A stretch of DNA of 64,000 bases. Origin: Lacrimispora algidixylanolytica (GTDB lineage: Bacteria; Bacillota; Clostridia; Lachnospirales; Lachnospiraceae). This document shows, piece after piece, positions 34,589-43,903 of the stretch. Each line of letters opens with the position of its first letter. Positions within the stretch are counted from its first letter, which is position 1. The notes below the pieces were generated by a model. It worked only from the letters and a program-made list of their open reading frames with translations, made no database searches and was not told the DNA's origin. The position numbers and the translations under genes were made by a program. The DNA is taken from positions 96,428 to 160,427 of the forward strand of contig NZ_MCIA01000009.1 of the NCBI RefSeq assembly GCF_003609635.1. Reading direction: 5' to 3'.

Positions 34589-35941
34589 TTACCGGATATA
34601 ATCTGGAAAATACTTGGGGATGAAATCCGTATCGATGTCTCCGTCACGGTAAGCATCGTGACTTAAGATATCGAACTGAAAATCCACATTGGTTTCGATC
34701 CCTTCGATAATTAGTTCCCCAAGGGCACTTCTCATCTTAGAAATAGCTTCCTCTCTATCTTTTCCATGAACGATGAGCTTCATCAACATGGAATCGTAAT
34801 TAGCAGGAACTCTATATTCGTTGTAGATATGGGTATCGATCCTGACGCCATTTCCGCCAGGTGAATGTATATTCTTTATAAGACCAGGACAAGGCATAAA
34901 ATGCTTCGCTGGGTTCTCTGCGTTGATTCTGCACTCGATTGCATGACCCTGTATGCGGATATCCTCCTGAGACACGCTTAAAGGCTCTCCTGACGCAATC
35001 CGGATCTGCTCCTTGATAAGATCAAGGCCCGTGACCATCTCAGTCACTGGGTGCTCTACCTGAATCCTGGTGTTCATCTCCATAAAGAAGAAGTTTTTAT
35101 GTTTATCCAAAAGGAATTCAATGGTTCCTGCATTCTCATAATTCACTGCTTTTGCTGCCCGAACCGCTACCTCTCCCATCTGTTGTCTCAGCTCATCAGA
35201 AATTGCTGCTGACGGAGATTCCTCCAGCACCTTTTGATGGCGCCTTTGAATGGAACAGTCACGTTCTCCCAAATGAACCACATGACCAAACTTATCAGCC
35301 ATAATCTGGAATTCAATATGACGAGGCTTTTCAATGTATTTTTCGATGTACATGGTATCATCGGAAAATCCCTTTATAGACTCCATCTGGGCGTTATTAA
35401 AGTTGGATTCAAAATCCTCCAGCCCATTGGAAATTCTCATGCCTTTTCCGCCACCGCCAGAAGATGCCTTAATCATAACAGGAAATCCAATCTTTTCTGC
35501 CATGGCTTTCGCTTCCTCTACGTGATGGACTGCTTCCTTGCCGCCGGGAACCACTGGAATATTTGCTTCCATCATGGTTTTTCTTGCTTCTGATTTGTTT
35601 CCCATTTTATTAATGACATGAAAGGAAGGGCCAATAAACGTGATGTTGCATTTTTCACATAACTCGGCAAATCTTGCATTCTCAGAAAGAAATCCAAAGC
35701 CCGGATGTATGGCATCCGCTTTCATGGCAACAGTAGCCGTAAGAATGCGTTCCATATTTAGATAGCTCTGAGTGGAAGGAGCTGGCCCGATACAGATAGC
35801 CTCATCCGCTAATAACGTATGAAGACTATCCCGGTCTGCTTCCGAATACACGGCTACCGTTTTAATACCCATTTCCCGGCAGGCTCTTATAATACGAACC
35901 GCAATTTCGCCCCGGTTGGCAATTAGAATCTTATCAAACAT
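34589..35941 (-). CDS. accC: Acetyl-CoA carboxylase biotin carboxylase subunit
   Basis: 450 residues, standard length. ATP-grasp enzyme that carboxylates biotin on BCCP using bicarbonate. N-terminal FDKILIANRGEIAVRIIRA, the glycine-rich ATP loop ASSGGGGKGMRI, catalytic HLGERDCSIQRRHQK and the MNTRIQVEHPVTE metal and active-site motif are all intact. Between fabZ and accDA in the operon. Confidence 0.97.
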   Translation of the reverse strand: MFDKILIANRGEIAVRIIRACREMGIKTVAVYSEADRDSLHTLLADEAICIGPAPSTQSYLNMERILTATVAMKADAIHPGFGFLSENARFAELCEKCNITFIGPSFHVINKMGNKSEARKTMMEANIPVVPGGKEAVHHVEEAKAMAEKIGFPVMIKASSGGGGKGMRISNGLEDFESNFNNAQMESIKGFSDDTMYIEKYIEKPRHIEFQIMADKFGHVVHLGERDCSIQRRHQKVLEESPSAAISDELRQQMGEVAVRAAKAVNYENAGTIEFLLDKHKNFFFMEMNTRIQVEHPVTEMVTGLDLIKEQIRIASGEPLSVSQEDIRIQGHAIECRINAENPAKHFMPCPGLIKNIHSPGGNGVRIDTHIYNEYRVPANYDSMLMKLIVHGKDREEAISKMRSALGELIIEGIETNVDFQFDILSHDAYRDGDIDTDFIPKYFPDYIR

Positions 35942-35949
35942 ACATACAC

Positions 35950-36372
35950 CTACCCAATCATAAATGTCATTTCTGCGATGGCTGCGACTTTACCATCCAC
36001 GGTTGCAATTGCCCTTCCGATTCCTACCGGGCCCTTGCGCTTTATAATTTCACATTCCAGTTTCAACTTATCTCCTGGCAATACCTTGCGTTTGAATTTC
36101 GCTTTGTCAATGCCACCGAAAAATCCAACTTTTCCTTTATTCTCTTCCAGACTTAACATTGCCACGGATCCAACCTGTGCCAATGCTTCAAGAATTAAAA
36201 CTCCAGGCATAACAGGCATTTCTGGAAAATGTCCCTGAAAAAATGGCTCATTATAAGTAACACATTTATATCCCGTTGCTCTTTCTCCTGGCACTAGCTC
36301 CTCGATGACGTCAACCAGTAAAAACGGATGTCTATGAGGTATGATCTCCTGAATTTCCTTTATTCCTAACAT
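35950..36372 (-). CDS. fabZ: 3-hydroxyacyl-ACP dehydratase FabZ
   Basis: 140 residues from the ATG at 36372 (AAGGAG upstream; a longer frame to 36408 lacks an RBS). It dehydrates 3-hydroxyacyl-ACP in each elongation cycle. Active-site histidine in [12 protein letters not shown] and glutamate in [14 protein letters not shown], with [12 protein letters not shown] between them. Hot-dog fold. It is separated from accB by an intra-operon hairpin. Confidence 0.96.
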   Translation of the reverse strand: MLGIKEIQEIIPHRHPFLLVDVIEELVPGERATGYKCVTYNEPFFQGHFPEMPVMPGVLILEALAQVGSVAMLSLEENKGKVGFFGGIDKAKFKRKVLPGDKLKLECEIIKRKGPVGIGRAIATVDGKVAAIAEMTFMIG

Positions 36373-36393
36373 CTTATCTCTCCTTATGTTCAA

Positions 36394-36422
36394 AAGAGAG
36401 GCCAACACTCTGGGCCTCTCTT
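36394..36422 (-). terminator. Intra-operon terminator-like hairpin between accB and fabZ
   Basis: Perfect 10-bp stem AAGAGAGGCC/GGCCTCTCTT (36394-36403 with 36413-36422), followed on the minus strand by UUUUG and then by the fabZ RBS. It is probably a partial terminator or processing site that lowers expression of fabZ-accC-accDA. Confidence 0.65.
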
Positions 36423-36437
36423 ATATTTCACATCAAT

Positions 36438-36914
36438 TTACCGGATACGGAACAGAGGCTGACCGTACTCTACCACATCTTCATTTCCTACTAGTACCGC
36501 TTCCACTACGCCGTCATATTCACATTCAATCTCATTCATCAGCTTCATGGCTTCGATGATTCCAAGGACCTGCCCCTTCTTCACCAAATCACCTGCCTTA
36601 ATAAATGGATCTGCCTCTGGAGAACCGGCATTATAAAACGTACCAACGAGAGGAGAAGCCACTACTTTGTCAGAACTGATTTCGCCATCCATGGTTCCTT
36701 CTGTCATGCCATAGGAATTATCCGGAATCTTACCTCCTGGCTGACATACTCCCATGGTTTCTGGTGCCGCTGTAAGGAATGGAGCCCCGGTCACCGTAAC
36801 GATCTCTTTTTCTTTTTTAATGGAGAGTTTTAAATCGCCCTCTTCCAATCGAAAACTGGTCAGGTCATGCTCTTTTACCGCCTGCATGAGCCTTATCATA
36901 TCATTGATTTCCAT
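36438..36914 (-). CDS. accB: Biotin carboxyl carrier protein of acetyl-CoA carboxylase
   Basis: 158 residues. N-terminal helical domain (MEINDMIRLMQAV, DLTSFRLEEGDLKLSIKKE), Pro/Gly-rich linker, then the biotinyl domain with VVASPLVGTFY and the biotinylation site EAMKLMN. The modified lysine carries carboxybiotin between AccC and AccDA. It lies 11 bases downstream of fabF. Confidence 0.95.
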   Translation of the reverse strand: MEINDMIRLMQAVKEHDLTSFRLEEGDLKLSIKKEKEIVTVTGAPFLTAAPETMGVCQPGGKIPDNSYGMTEGTMDGEISSDKVVASPLVGTFYNAGSPEADPFIKAGDLVKKGQVLGIIEAMKLMNEIECEYDGVVEAVLVGNEDVVEYGQPLFRIR

Positions 36915-36924
36915 TGACTGCCTC

Positions 36925-38163
36925 CTAAGCTTTATACTTTTTTACAAGAATACTGGCATTATGTCCGCCAAATCCAAGGGAATTGCTAATTGCATAATTT
37001 ACGTCACATGCAACTCCGTCACCCTTTGTATAATTTAAGTCGCAGCCTTCTCCTTCTTCTACCAGTCCGGCTGTGGCATGAACAAACCCGTCATTGATGG
37101 ATTTTACACAGACAATAAATTCAATACCGCCTGCAGCTCCAAGAAGATGGCCTACCATGGATTTTGTTGAGTTTATCTTAACATCCTTCGCATGATCACC
37201 AAACGCTGCTTTAATCGCCAGAGTTTCAAATAAATCATTGTGATGAGTGCTGGTGCCATGGGCATTGATGTATTCAATGTCTTTTGGTGTGATTCCTGCA
37301 TCCTTAATGGCCTCGGTCATGGCTCTCGCCGCACCGCTTCCATCTTCTGCCGGAGAAGTGATATGGTATGCATCACAGGTGGAGCCGTATCCAGCTAACT
37401 CGCCATAGATCACAGCACCTCGATTGATTGCATGCTCAAGCTCTTCTAAAACCACAACACCTGCGCCCTCGCCCATGACAAAACCACTTCTGTCCTTATC
37501 GAATGGGATGGAAGCACGGAGAGGATCATCCGAAGTAGTCAGTGCAGTAAGAGCCGTGAATCCGGCTACGCCGATTGGGCATATACTGGCTTCTGCGCCT
37601 CCTGCTACCATCACATCCGCTTCCCCGTATTGAATGGACCGGAACGCTTCCCCGATGGAATGAGTTCCCGTGGCACAAGCAGTTACCACATTAATGCACT
37701 TTCCTTTTAGTCCGAACTGAATGCCCACATTTCCTGCTGCCATATTGGATATCATCATAGGAACCAAAAGGGGATTTACTCTTCCAGGTCCTTTTTCTAA
37801 AAGCTTTTTATGTTCCCGCTCTAAGGCCTGAAGGCTTCCGATTCCGGAGCCTACGCTTACGCCCACGCGATAAGGATCTTCCTTTTCCATATCAATGCCA
37901 GACATGGCAAGCGCTTCTTTCGTTGCAGCGACTGCAAACTGTGCAAATCGCTCCATTCGCTTGGCTGCCTTTACATCCATATAATCTTTTGGATCAAAGT
38001 TCTTTACTTCACCAGCTATTTTTGCTTTATAATCAGTGGTATCAAACTGGGTGATCTCTCCAAAACCAACCTTCTTTTCCTTAAGTCCATTCCAAAAGCT
38101 ATCTACGTCATTACCAATGGGAGTAATGGATCCCATACCGGTTACTACAACTCTTCTACTCAT
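36925..38163 (-). CDS. fabF: 3-oxoacyl-ACP synthase II FabF
   Basis: 412 residues, condensing enzyme that elongates acyl-ACP with malonyl-ACP. Catalytic Cys in NVVTACATGTHS, the two histidines in NAHGTSTHHND and KSMVGHLLGAAGG, and the C-terminal NSLGFGGHN. N-terminus RRVVVTGMGSITPIG. It is separated from fabG by 84 bases that contain a hairpin. Confidence 0.97.
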   Translation of the reverse strand: MSRRVVVTGMGSITPIGNDVDSFWNGLKEKKVGFGEITQFDTTDYKAKIAGEVKNFDPKDYMDVKAAKRMERFAQFAVAATKEALAMSGIDMEKEDPYRVGVSVGSGIGSLQALEREHKKLLEKGPGRVNPLLVPMMISNMAAGNVGIQFGLKGKCINVVTACATGTHSIGEAFRSIQYGEADVMVAGGAEASICPIGVAGFTALTALTTSDDPLRASIPFDKDRSGFVMGEGAGVVVLEELEHAINRGAVIYGELAGYGSTCDAYHITSPAEDGSGAARAMTEAIKDAGITPKDIEYINAHGTSTHHNDLFETLAIKAAFGDHAKDVKINSTKSMVGHLLGAAGGIEFIVCVKSINDGFVHATAGLVEEGEGCDLNYTKGDGVACDVNYAISNSLGFGGHNASILVKKYKA

Positions 38164-38203
38164 ACCAATTCACCTTTCCTTCATCTATGCCAGTTATTCG
38201 CAT

Positions 38204-38230
38204 AAAGAGATACCCAAAGGGTATTTCTTT
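38204..38230 (-). repeat. Hairpin in the fabG-fabF spacer
   Basis: AAAGAGATACCC and GGGTATTTCTTT pair with a three-base AAA loop and one wobble. The tail is not strongly U-rich, so it is more likely an mRNA stability or processing element than a terminator. Confidence 0.5.
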
Positions 38231-38246
38231 TCGTAAGTCAGTCACT

Positions 38247-38987
38247 TTACATTGCCATTCCGCCATCTACACAAAGCACTTGGCCTGTGATATATCTTGC
38301 TTGCTCTGACGCTAAGAACGCCACTGCTTCCGCAATGTCCTCTGATGTTCCAAACTGTTTTAATGGAATCTGCTCCAAGGTAGCTGCCTTTACGGAATCA
38401 GTGAGAACCTCTGTCATATCCGTCTGAATAAATCCAGGTGCTACTGCATTCACGGTAATCCCTCTGCTTGCTGCTTCTCTTGCAAAGGATTTTGTTATAC
38501 CGATGACCCCAGCTTTTGCTGCACAGTAATTTGCCTGACCTGCATTGCCAAGAACTCCGGAAACAGAAGATAGATTAATGATTCTTCCCCCTCTTTGCTT
38601 GATCATCTGGCGGGAAACGTGCTTCATGCAGTTAAAAACTCCTTTTAGGTTGGTATGAATGACTGCATCAAACTCATCCTCAGACATCTTCATCAAAAGA
38701 TTATCTCTTGTAATTCCTGCATTGTTCACAAGAATATCAAGTTTTCCATATTTCTTAATCACGGATTCAAAAAATGCACCGGCGCTTTCGTAATCGGACA
38801 CATTGCACTGAATGGCCTCTGCCTTTCCGCCCTTCGCTTCGATTTCTTTTACTGCTTCCTGAGCTTTTTCCTCAGAGCCATTGTAATTAACAACAACCGT
38901 TGCTCCCTGCATTGCAAGCTTACAGGCAATTGCACGGCCGATTCCTCTGCTCGCTCCAGTTACTACTGCTATTTTACCGTCTAACAT
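38247..38987 (-). CDS. fabG: 3-oxoacyl-ACP reductase FabG
   Basis: 246 residues, short-chain dehydrogenase. NADPH-binding [12 protein letters not shown] near residue 10, NNAG at about 88, the catalytic Ser/Tyr/Lys ([21 protein letters not shown]; key part NYCAAKAG) and the C-terminal [14 protein letters not shown]. Reduces 3-oxoacyl-ACP. RBS AAGGAGG. Seventeen bases downstream of fabD. Confidence 0.97.
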   Translation of the reverse strand: MLDGKIAVVTGASRGIGRAIACKLAMQGATVVVNYNGSEEKAQEAVKEIEAKGGKAEAIQCNVSDYESAGAFFESVIKKYGKLDILVNNAGITRDNLLMKMSEDEFDAVIHTNLKGVFNCMKHVSRQMIKQRGGRIINLSSVSGVLGNAGQANYCAAKAGVIGITKSFAREAASRGITVNAVAPGFIQTDMTEVLTDSVKAATLEQIPLKQFGTSEDIAEAVAFLASEQARYITGQVLCVDGGMAM

Positions 38988-39003
38988 TTTTTTACCTCCT
39001 TCG

Positions 39004-39921
39004 TTATAAAACCGATAACTTATCTAAATCTTCCAGTTTTTCTATATTAAAGACGTTTGCATCTCTTTTAATCTTCTTCATAAATCCTGCCAGTGTCTTA
39101 CCTGGTCCTATTTCAATAAACGTATCCACGCCGTCTGTCAGCATGGTTTCAACACTCTGCTGCCAGCGTACGGAAGAAGATACCTGTTTTTTTAATAATT
39201 CCTTTACCACTGATTTGTTGGTTACATACTGAGCGGTCACATTGGATACGTAAGGAATAACAGGGTCTTTTATGTCAACCTTGTCAAGTACCATACCAAG
39301 CTTCTCTCCGGCTCCAGTCAACATTTCTGAATGGAATGGGCCGCTGACATTAAGCATGATGGCACGTTTGGCACCTGCACTTAAAAGCTTTTCATTTGCC
39401 TCTTCCACTTTTTCTTTCACACCTGAGATAACAATCTGCCCGGGGCAGTTATAATTTGCGATCTGGACTCCCTCCATACCGCTTAATACTTCTTCAATTT
39501 CAGAAGCCTCCATAGAAAGGATAGCAGCCATGGCTCCCAGCCCATTAGGAATCGCTTCCTGCATGAGGATGCCTCTTTGTCTTACTGTCTTAATTGCGTC
39601 CTCATCGCTCATAACCCCTGCTGCTGCAAGTGCACAATATTCTCCCAGGCTTAAACCGGCTACTACAGAGGGCTTAATACCCTTTTCTGCTTCCAGAACC
39701 CGCATCATGGCAATACTGGTGGTAACCATAGCCGCCTGGGTATATTCTGTAATATCCAGACGATCATTTTTTTCAAAACACAGCTCTGGCATAGAAAATC
39801 CCAAAAGTTCTGAGGCTTTGTCGTATACTTCCTTGCCAATCTCTGTCTTTTCATAAAAATCCTGCCCCATGTTGCAGTACTGGGCACCCTGGCCCGGGAA
39901 AATAAATGCAATCTTACTCAT
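39004..39921 (-). CDS. fabD: Malonyl-CoA:ACP transacylase FabD
   Basis: 305 residues from the ATG at 39921 (AAGGAG nine bases upstream). Loads malonate onto [13 protein letters not shown] at the N-terminus, catalytic serine in [13 protein letters not shown] and histidine in [11 protein letters not shown]. Located between fabK and fabG. Confidence 0.96.
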   Translation of the reverse strand: MSKIAFIFPGQGAQYCNMGQDFYEKTEIGKEVYDKASELLGFSMPELCFEKNDRLDITEYTQAAMVTTSIAMMRVLEAEKGIKPSVVAGLSLGEYCALAAAGVMSDEDAIKTVRQRGILMQEAIPNGLGAMAAILSMEASEIEEVLSGMEGVQIANYNCPGQIVISGVKEKVEEANEKLLSAGAKRAIMLNVSGPFHSEMLTGAGEKLGMVLDKVDIKDPVIPYVSNVTAQYVTNKSVVKELLKKQVSSSVRWQQSVETMLTDGVDTFIEIGPGKTLAGFMKKIKRDANVFNIEKLEDLDKLSVL

Positions 39922-39937
39922 AGTTTTAAACTCCTTA

Positions 39938-40861
39938 TTAACGACCAAGCAACTTACTAGCCTGTTCCATCATCTCTTCCATCATCTCTTTACAAGTCTG
40001 TTCCTTGTTAATCAGCCCTGCAATCTGGCCAGCCATAACTGTACCATTTAAAATGTCACCCTCTTGAACTGCTTTTCTAAGGGCGCCAAGGGTTAAGTAT
40101 TCAAGTTCCTCAAAAGATCTGCCTTCTTGCTCCAGTTTTACATAATCTCTGGTCATCTGATTTCTTAAACTTCTAACCGGATGTCCGTGACTGCGTCCTG
40201 TCACTGCAGAATCAATGTCCTTGGCCTTAATAATTCTCTGCTTATAATTATCATGGACTATGGATTCCTTGGAAACTACAAAACGGGTTCCAATTTGAAC
40301 CGCCTCAGCTCCAAGCATAAAAGCGGCTGCAATCCCTCTGCCATCGCCAATTCCTCCGGCTGCAATTACAGGGATAGATACTGCATCTGCTACCTGAGGA
40401 ACCAAAGTCATGGTAGTCTGCTCGCCGATATGTCCGCCAGATTCATTTCCTTCTGCCACAATTGCATCAGCTCCGTAGCGTTCCATACGTTTTGCTAACG
40501 CTACCGAAGCAACAACTGGTATTACCTTAATCCCTGCTGCCTTCCACATTTCAAAATACTTCTCTGGATTTCCGGCTCCCGTGGTAACTACACGGATTCC
40601 TTCCTCTACAATCACCTTTGCAATATCATCAGAATGAGGGCTTAACAGCATGATATTGACTCCAAGTGGTTTGTTTGTCAACGCTTTCGCCTTACGGATT
40701 TCCTCACGCACCACCTCACCAGGGGCATTGGCTCCGCCGATCAGTCCAAGGCCACCGGCCTCGGATACTGCTGCTGCAAGATGATGCTCCGCTACCCAAG
40801 CCATACCGCCTTGGATAATCGGATATTCCACTCCCAAAAGTTCGGTAATTCTGGTTTTCAT
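39938..40861 (-). CDS. fabK: Enoyl-ACP reductase II FabK
   Basis: 307 residues, FMN- and NAD(P)H-dependent enoyl-ACP reductase that completes the elongation cycle in organisms lacking FabI. N-terminus LLGVEYPIIQGGMAW, then EGNESGGHIGEQTTM (catalytic-region histidine) and PVIAAGGIGDGRGIAAAFMLGA (landmarks AAGGIGDGRG). It starts at the stop codon of acpP (TAATG). Its place between acpP and fabD is typical of FabK in Firmicutes. Confidence 0.95.
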   Translation of the reverse strand: MKTRITELLGVEYPIIQGGMAWVAEHHLAAAVSEAGGLGLIGGANAPGEVVREEIRKAKALTNKPLGVNIMLLSPHSDDIAKVIVEEGIRVVTTGAGNPEKYFEMWKAAGIKVIPVVASVALAKRMERYGADAIVAEGNESGGHIGEQTTMTLVPQVADAVSIPVIAAGGIGDGRGIAAAFMLGAEAVQIGTRFVVSKESIVHDNYKQRIIKAKDIDSAVTGRSHGHPVRSLRNQMTRDYVKLEQEGRSFEELEYLTLGALRKAVQEGDILNGTVMAGQIAGLINKEQTCKEMMEEMMEQASKLLGR

Positions 40862-41094
40862 TACGCTTCCACGCCCTTTGCTTTTAAATAATCCATAACC
40901 TGCTGTACCGTTGTGAGCTTTTCTAAATCCTCAGAAGGGATTTCAACGGAATACTCATCTTCAAGTGCCATTACAAGTTCAAATAAATCCAGGGAATCTG
41001 CTCCAAGGTCCTCTTTAAAAGAAGATTCTATGGTAATAACTGCTTCCTCTACGTTTAACTGCTCTGCGATAATTTCCTTCATTTTCTCTAACAT
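40861..41094 (-). CDS. acpP: Acyl carrier protein
   Basis: 77 residues, acidic four-helix protein that carries growing acyl chains. The phosphopantetheine serine lies in [23 protein letters not shown] promoter and a 19-bp palindrome lie between it and fabH, so it can be transcribed independently of fabH. Confidence 0.97.
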   Translation of the reverse strand: MLEKMKEIIAEQLNVEEAVITIESSFKEDLGADSLDLFELVMALEDEYSVEIPSEDLEKLTTVQQVMDYLKAKGVEA

Positions 41095-41119
41095 ATTATT
41101 AATCTCCTCTTTATTTCAT

Positions 41120-41147
41120 ATTATATGCTATTACTTTGATTTTCAAA
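41120..41147 (-). promoter_or_regulatory. Internal promoter before acpP
   Basis: Minus strand TTTGAA (41147-41142), 16-base spacer, TATAAT (41125-41120). The -35 lies inside the palindrome at 41132-41150. Confidence 0.6.
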
Positions 41148-41150
41148 GTA
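41132..41150 (-). promoter_or_regulatory. FabT-like operator at the acpP promoter
   Basis: Perfect palindrome TACTTTGA-N3-TCAAAGTA. It has the same design as the one at the fabH promoter and resembles the TTTGA-N3-TCAAA sites bound by the MarR-family repressor FabT. It overlaps the -35 box. Confidence 0.75.
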
Positions 41151-41163
41151 TTAGTTAAAATCA

Positions 41164-42129
41164 TTACCACTCTAATAGAGTGGCTCCCCAGGTAAGTCCT
41201 GCTCCAAAACCTGCGAGTATAATCTTATCTCCCCGCTGGATTTTTCCTTCCCGGTTCATCTCATCTAGTAGTATGGGTACCGTAGCTGCTGAGGTGTTTC
41301 CAAACCGTTCTAAGTTGGTAGGGAACTTCTCCATGGGTACTTTTAACCTTTTTGCGATGGATTCAAAAATCCGGTAATTTGCTTGATGCAGTATAAAATA
41401 TTTAATTTCTTCTATCTGTATTCCGCTCTCTGACAGTACGGTATGAATTGCTTCTGGCACCGTCTTAACAGCGAACTTAAAAACTTCCTGTCCGTCCATT
41501 GTCATATATCCAAGCTCTGGTTTAGTTCCAGTCAGGAAATTCCCAGTGGTACGTGCTAGACACTCCAAGGCTTTTCCTCTGGTTCCATCAGAACCCATAG
41601 TCATAGTAAAGCTTCCGCTCTCCTCCGCTCTTACAACGGCTGCCCCTGCTCCATCTCCAAAGAGAACACAGGTGCCTCTGTCATTCCAGTCAATGAGTTT
41701 GCTTAAGGTATCCGCTCCAATGACAAGTCCTGTCTTATAAATTCCTGATTTAAAAAAGCTATGAACCGTATTTAATGCGAATACAAATCCAGAACAAGCT
41801 GCGCTGATATCAAAGGCCACAGCCCGATACGCCCCAATAGCCGCCTGCACTTCACAGGCTCCGCTTGGAAAACAATGATCCGCAGAAGAAGTGGCAAGAA
41901 TGATGATATCTAAATCCTCTGCCGATATTCCCGCCTGCGCCAAAGCCTCTTTAGCCGCAAGAGCCGCCATATGAGAGGTTCCTGATTCTGCAGAAGCGAT
42001 CCTTCTTTCCCGGATTCCAGTCCTCGACCGAATCCATTCATCATTGGTATCCACGACCTTAGATAGATCGTCATTGGTCACCACCTGTTCCGGTACCGCA
42101 GAGCCAGTTCCAATAATTTTAGTAGTCAT
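41164..42129 (-). CDS. fabH: 3-oxoacyl-ACP synthase III FabH
   Basis: 321 residues from the ATG at 42129 (GGGGGAA upstream). It starts each fatty acid by condensing acetyl-CoA or branched primers with malonyl-ACP. Catalytic Cys in DISAACSGFVFAL, His in FILHQANYRI and Asn in NLERFGNTSAATVP. First gene of the fab operon. Confidence 0.96.
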   Translation of the reverse strand: MTTKIIGTGSAVPEQVVTNDDLSKVVDTNDEWIRSRTGIRERRIASAESGTSHMAALAAKEALAQAGISAEDLDIIILATSSADHCFPSGACEVQAAIGAYRAVAFDISAACSGFVFALNTVHSFFKSGIYKTGLVIGADTLSKLIDWNDRGTCVLFGDGAGAAVVRAEESGSFTMTMGSDGTRGKALECLARTTGNFLTGTKPELGYMTMDGQEVFKFAVKTVPEAIHTVLSESGIQIEEIKYFILHQANYRIFESIAKRLKVPMEKFPTNLERFGNTSAATVPILLDEMNREGKIQRGDKIILAGFGAGLTWGATLLEW

Positions 42130-42214
42130 ATATTCCCCCATTCATGCCCCGGTCTTCCTGGTTAAAATACCATGCCCCGGTCTCATGCCTCGTTGGATTG
42201 TTTTATATTTTAAA

Positions 42215-42233
42215 TAGTTTGAATCTCAAACTA
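42215..42233 (-). promoter_or_regulatory. FabT-like operator at the fabH promoter
   Basis: Perfect palindrome TAGTTTGA-N3-TCAAACTA directly after the -10 box and over the predicted start point, which is the expected position for a repressor site. No fabT gene is in the window. Confidence 0.78.
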
Positions 42234-42262
42234 ATTTTATTAAAAGATAAGTAAATTGTCAA
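42234..42262 (-). promoter_or_regulatory. Promoter of the fab operon
   Basis: Minus strand TTGACA (42262-42257), 17-base spacer, TAAAAT (42239-42234). Start point near 42227, about 100 bases before fabH. Confidence 0.8.
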
Positions 42263-42269
42263 GAGATTT

Positions 42270-43127
42270 TTATAAATCATTATTTAGCAAGTGCTGATAA
42301 ACCTCTCGTTTGCTGATTCCCCGGTCCTTTGCCACTAGTCGCATGGCCTCCTTACGGTCAATTCCCTTACCCTCAAAAATAGCCATATGCTCTTCAATTG
42401 TCATATCTTCAAAGGCTTTTGTCTCTTCAGCCTTTCTCTCTTGAATGCTTTTCCCTTCTATTACAATGACGCATTCTCCCTTAGGGTCTACTGTCTCATA
42501 CGTTTGAAGAGCGTCTTCAAAGGTTGTCCGAAATGCGGTCTCATACCGCTTGGTCAACTCCCTGCATATGGTAATATTTCTATTTCCCAACGCACCCAAT
42601 AGCTCTGTTAATGTTCTCACCAGTCTATGAGGCGCCTCATATATCACTATGGTTCTTGTTTCATTCTTAAGCTCTTGTAAAATCCACTGCTTTTCTTTCT
42701 TATCCGACGGGAGAAATGCTTCAAAACAAAATCTTCTTGTCCCAAGTCCAGAAAGAGTAAGCGCCGTAATACAGGCAGCCGGGCCAGGAAGAGAGGTAAG
42801 AGGAATCCCAGCTTCATAACACTGTTTAACAAGCTCTTCCCCAGGATCTGAGATGCCTGGAGTTCCTGCATCCGTTATGAGAGCTACCGATACCCCTTCT
42901 CTCATCTTATCTACCAGATATCTAGCCTTTTCCACCTTATTAAACTCATGATAGCTAGTCATAGGTGTCTTGATCTCAAAGTGGTTTAACAGTTTTATGC
43001 TGTGTCTGGTATCCTCCGCAGCTATTAAATCTACTTGCTCTAATGTATTTAAAACCCTGAGGGTGATATCATCTAGATTCCCAATAGGGGTTGCACACAA
43101 ATATAACGTTCCCTTATTTACTTCCAT
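42270..43127 (-). CDS. rsmI: 16S rRNA (cytidine-1402 2'-O) methyltransferase RsmI
   Basis: 285 residues, SAM-dependent tetrapyrrole-methylase fold. LYLCATPIGNLDDIT at the N-terminus, AAEDTRHSIKLL, the ALITDAGTPGISDPGE SAM region and SLPGPAACITAL are intact. ATG at 43127 has GGGAG eight bases upstream; a GTG at 43136 is possible. Last of the holB-ricT-trmN6-rsmI group, an order conserved in Firmicutes. It modifies the ribosomal decoding site. Confidence 0.95.
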   Translation of the reverse strand: MEVNKGTLYLCATPIGNLDDITLRVLNTLEQVDLIAAEDTRHSIKLLNHFEIKTPMTSYHEFNKVEKARYLVDKMREGVSVALITDAGTPGISDPGEELVKQCYEAGIPLTSLPGPAACITALTLSGLGTRRFCFEAFLPSDKKEKQWILQELKNETRTIVIYEAPHRLVRTLTELLGALGNRNITICRELTKRYETAFRTTFEDALQTYETVDPKGECVIVIEGKSIQERKAEETKAFEDMTIEEHMAIFEGKGIDRKEAMRLVAKDRGISKREVYQHLLNNDL

Positions 43128-43165
43128 TTCTCTCACTCCCGGTCCTTTTATTCCTTAGGTATCAA

Positions 43166-43903
43166 CTAATACCCGTAAATCGTATAAATCTCATCCGCAT
43201 ACACACCCTGTTCCTTGTATACGATAATGGGAGCCTCTACTTTTATCATGGATTTACCACCTCGAACTGCTTCGATTAATACCATATTAGCTTCCCGGTC
43301 CACAAATGGGTGTACCATCTTCATCCGCTTAGGCTCCAGCCCGTACCCCTTTAGCGCGGTCACAATCTCAATCAAACGATGAGGACGGTGCACCATATAA
43401 AATCTACCGCCAGGCTTTAATAATCTGGCAGCCTCTCTCGTTACATCATCCAAAGAACAAAGTACCTCATGCCTTGCGATTGCCTTTGGAAGATCTGGAT
43501 TCTTAAGACCATGGGCATCGTTCATATAGGGCGGATTTGACGTCACCACGTCAAAGGAAGCCGCACCAAATAAACGGCTGGCTTCCTTTATGTCTCCTGT
43601 CACAATGCTCACTTTATTTTCCAAATGGTTTAAAACCACGCTCCGCTTAGCCATATCAGCCACTTCTTCCTGAATCTCAAGACCCGTATAATGAATTCCA
43701 TCATACTTTGCTTCTAGAAGAATGGGAATGATTCCGGTTCCGGTTCCTAGATCTACAGCTCGCTCTCCTGGCTTTACCTGAGCAAAACCAGATAAAAGAA
43801 CTGCATCCATTCCAAAACAAAATCCATTTTGTTTTTGTATAATCTGATACCCATTACGCTGCAGATCATCAATACGTTCGTTGTCTTTTAAATCAATTAT
43901 CAT
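43166..43903 (-). CDS. trmN6: tRNA1(Val) (adenine-37 N6) methyltransferase-like protein
   Basis: 245 residues from the ATG at 43903, which lies inside the end of ricT (11-base overlap). Class I methyltransferase: SAM loop VDLGTGTGIIPILL and the N6-adenine signature SNPPYMN. The C-terminus contains FYMVHRPHRLIEI. In B. subtilis the matching gene (yabB) holds this same place. AAGGAAAG upstream. Confidence 0.9.
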   Translation of the reverse strand: MIIDLKDNERIDDLQRNGYQIIQKQNGFCFGMDAVLLSGFAQVKPGERAVDLGTGTGIIPILLEAKYDGIHYTGLEIQEEVADMAKRSVVLNHLENKVSIVTGDIKEASRLFGAASFDVVTSNPPYMNDAHGLKNPDLPKAIARHEVLCSLDDVTREAARLLKPGGRFYMVHRPHRLIEIVTALKGYGLEPKRMKMVHPFVDREANMVLIEAVRGGKSMIKVEAPIIVYKEQGVYADEIYTIYGY

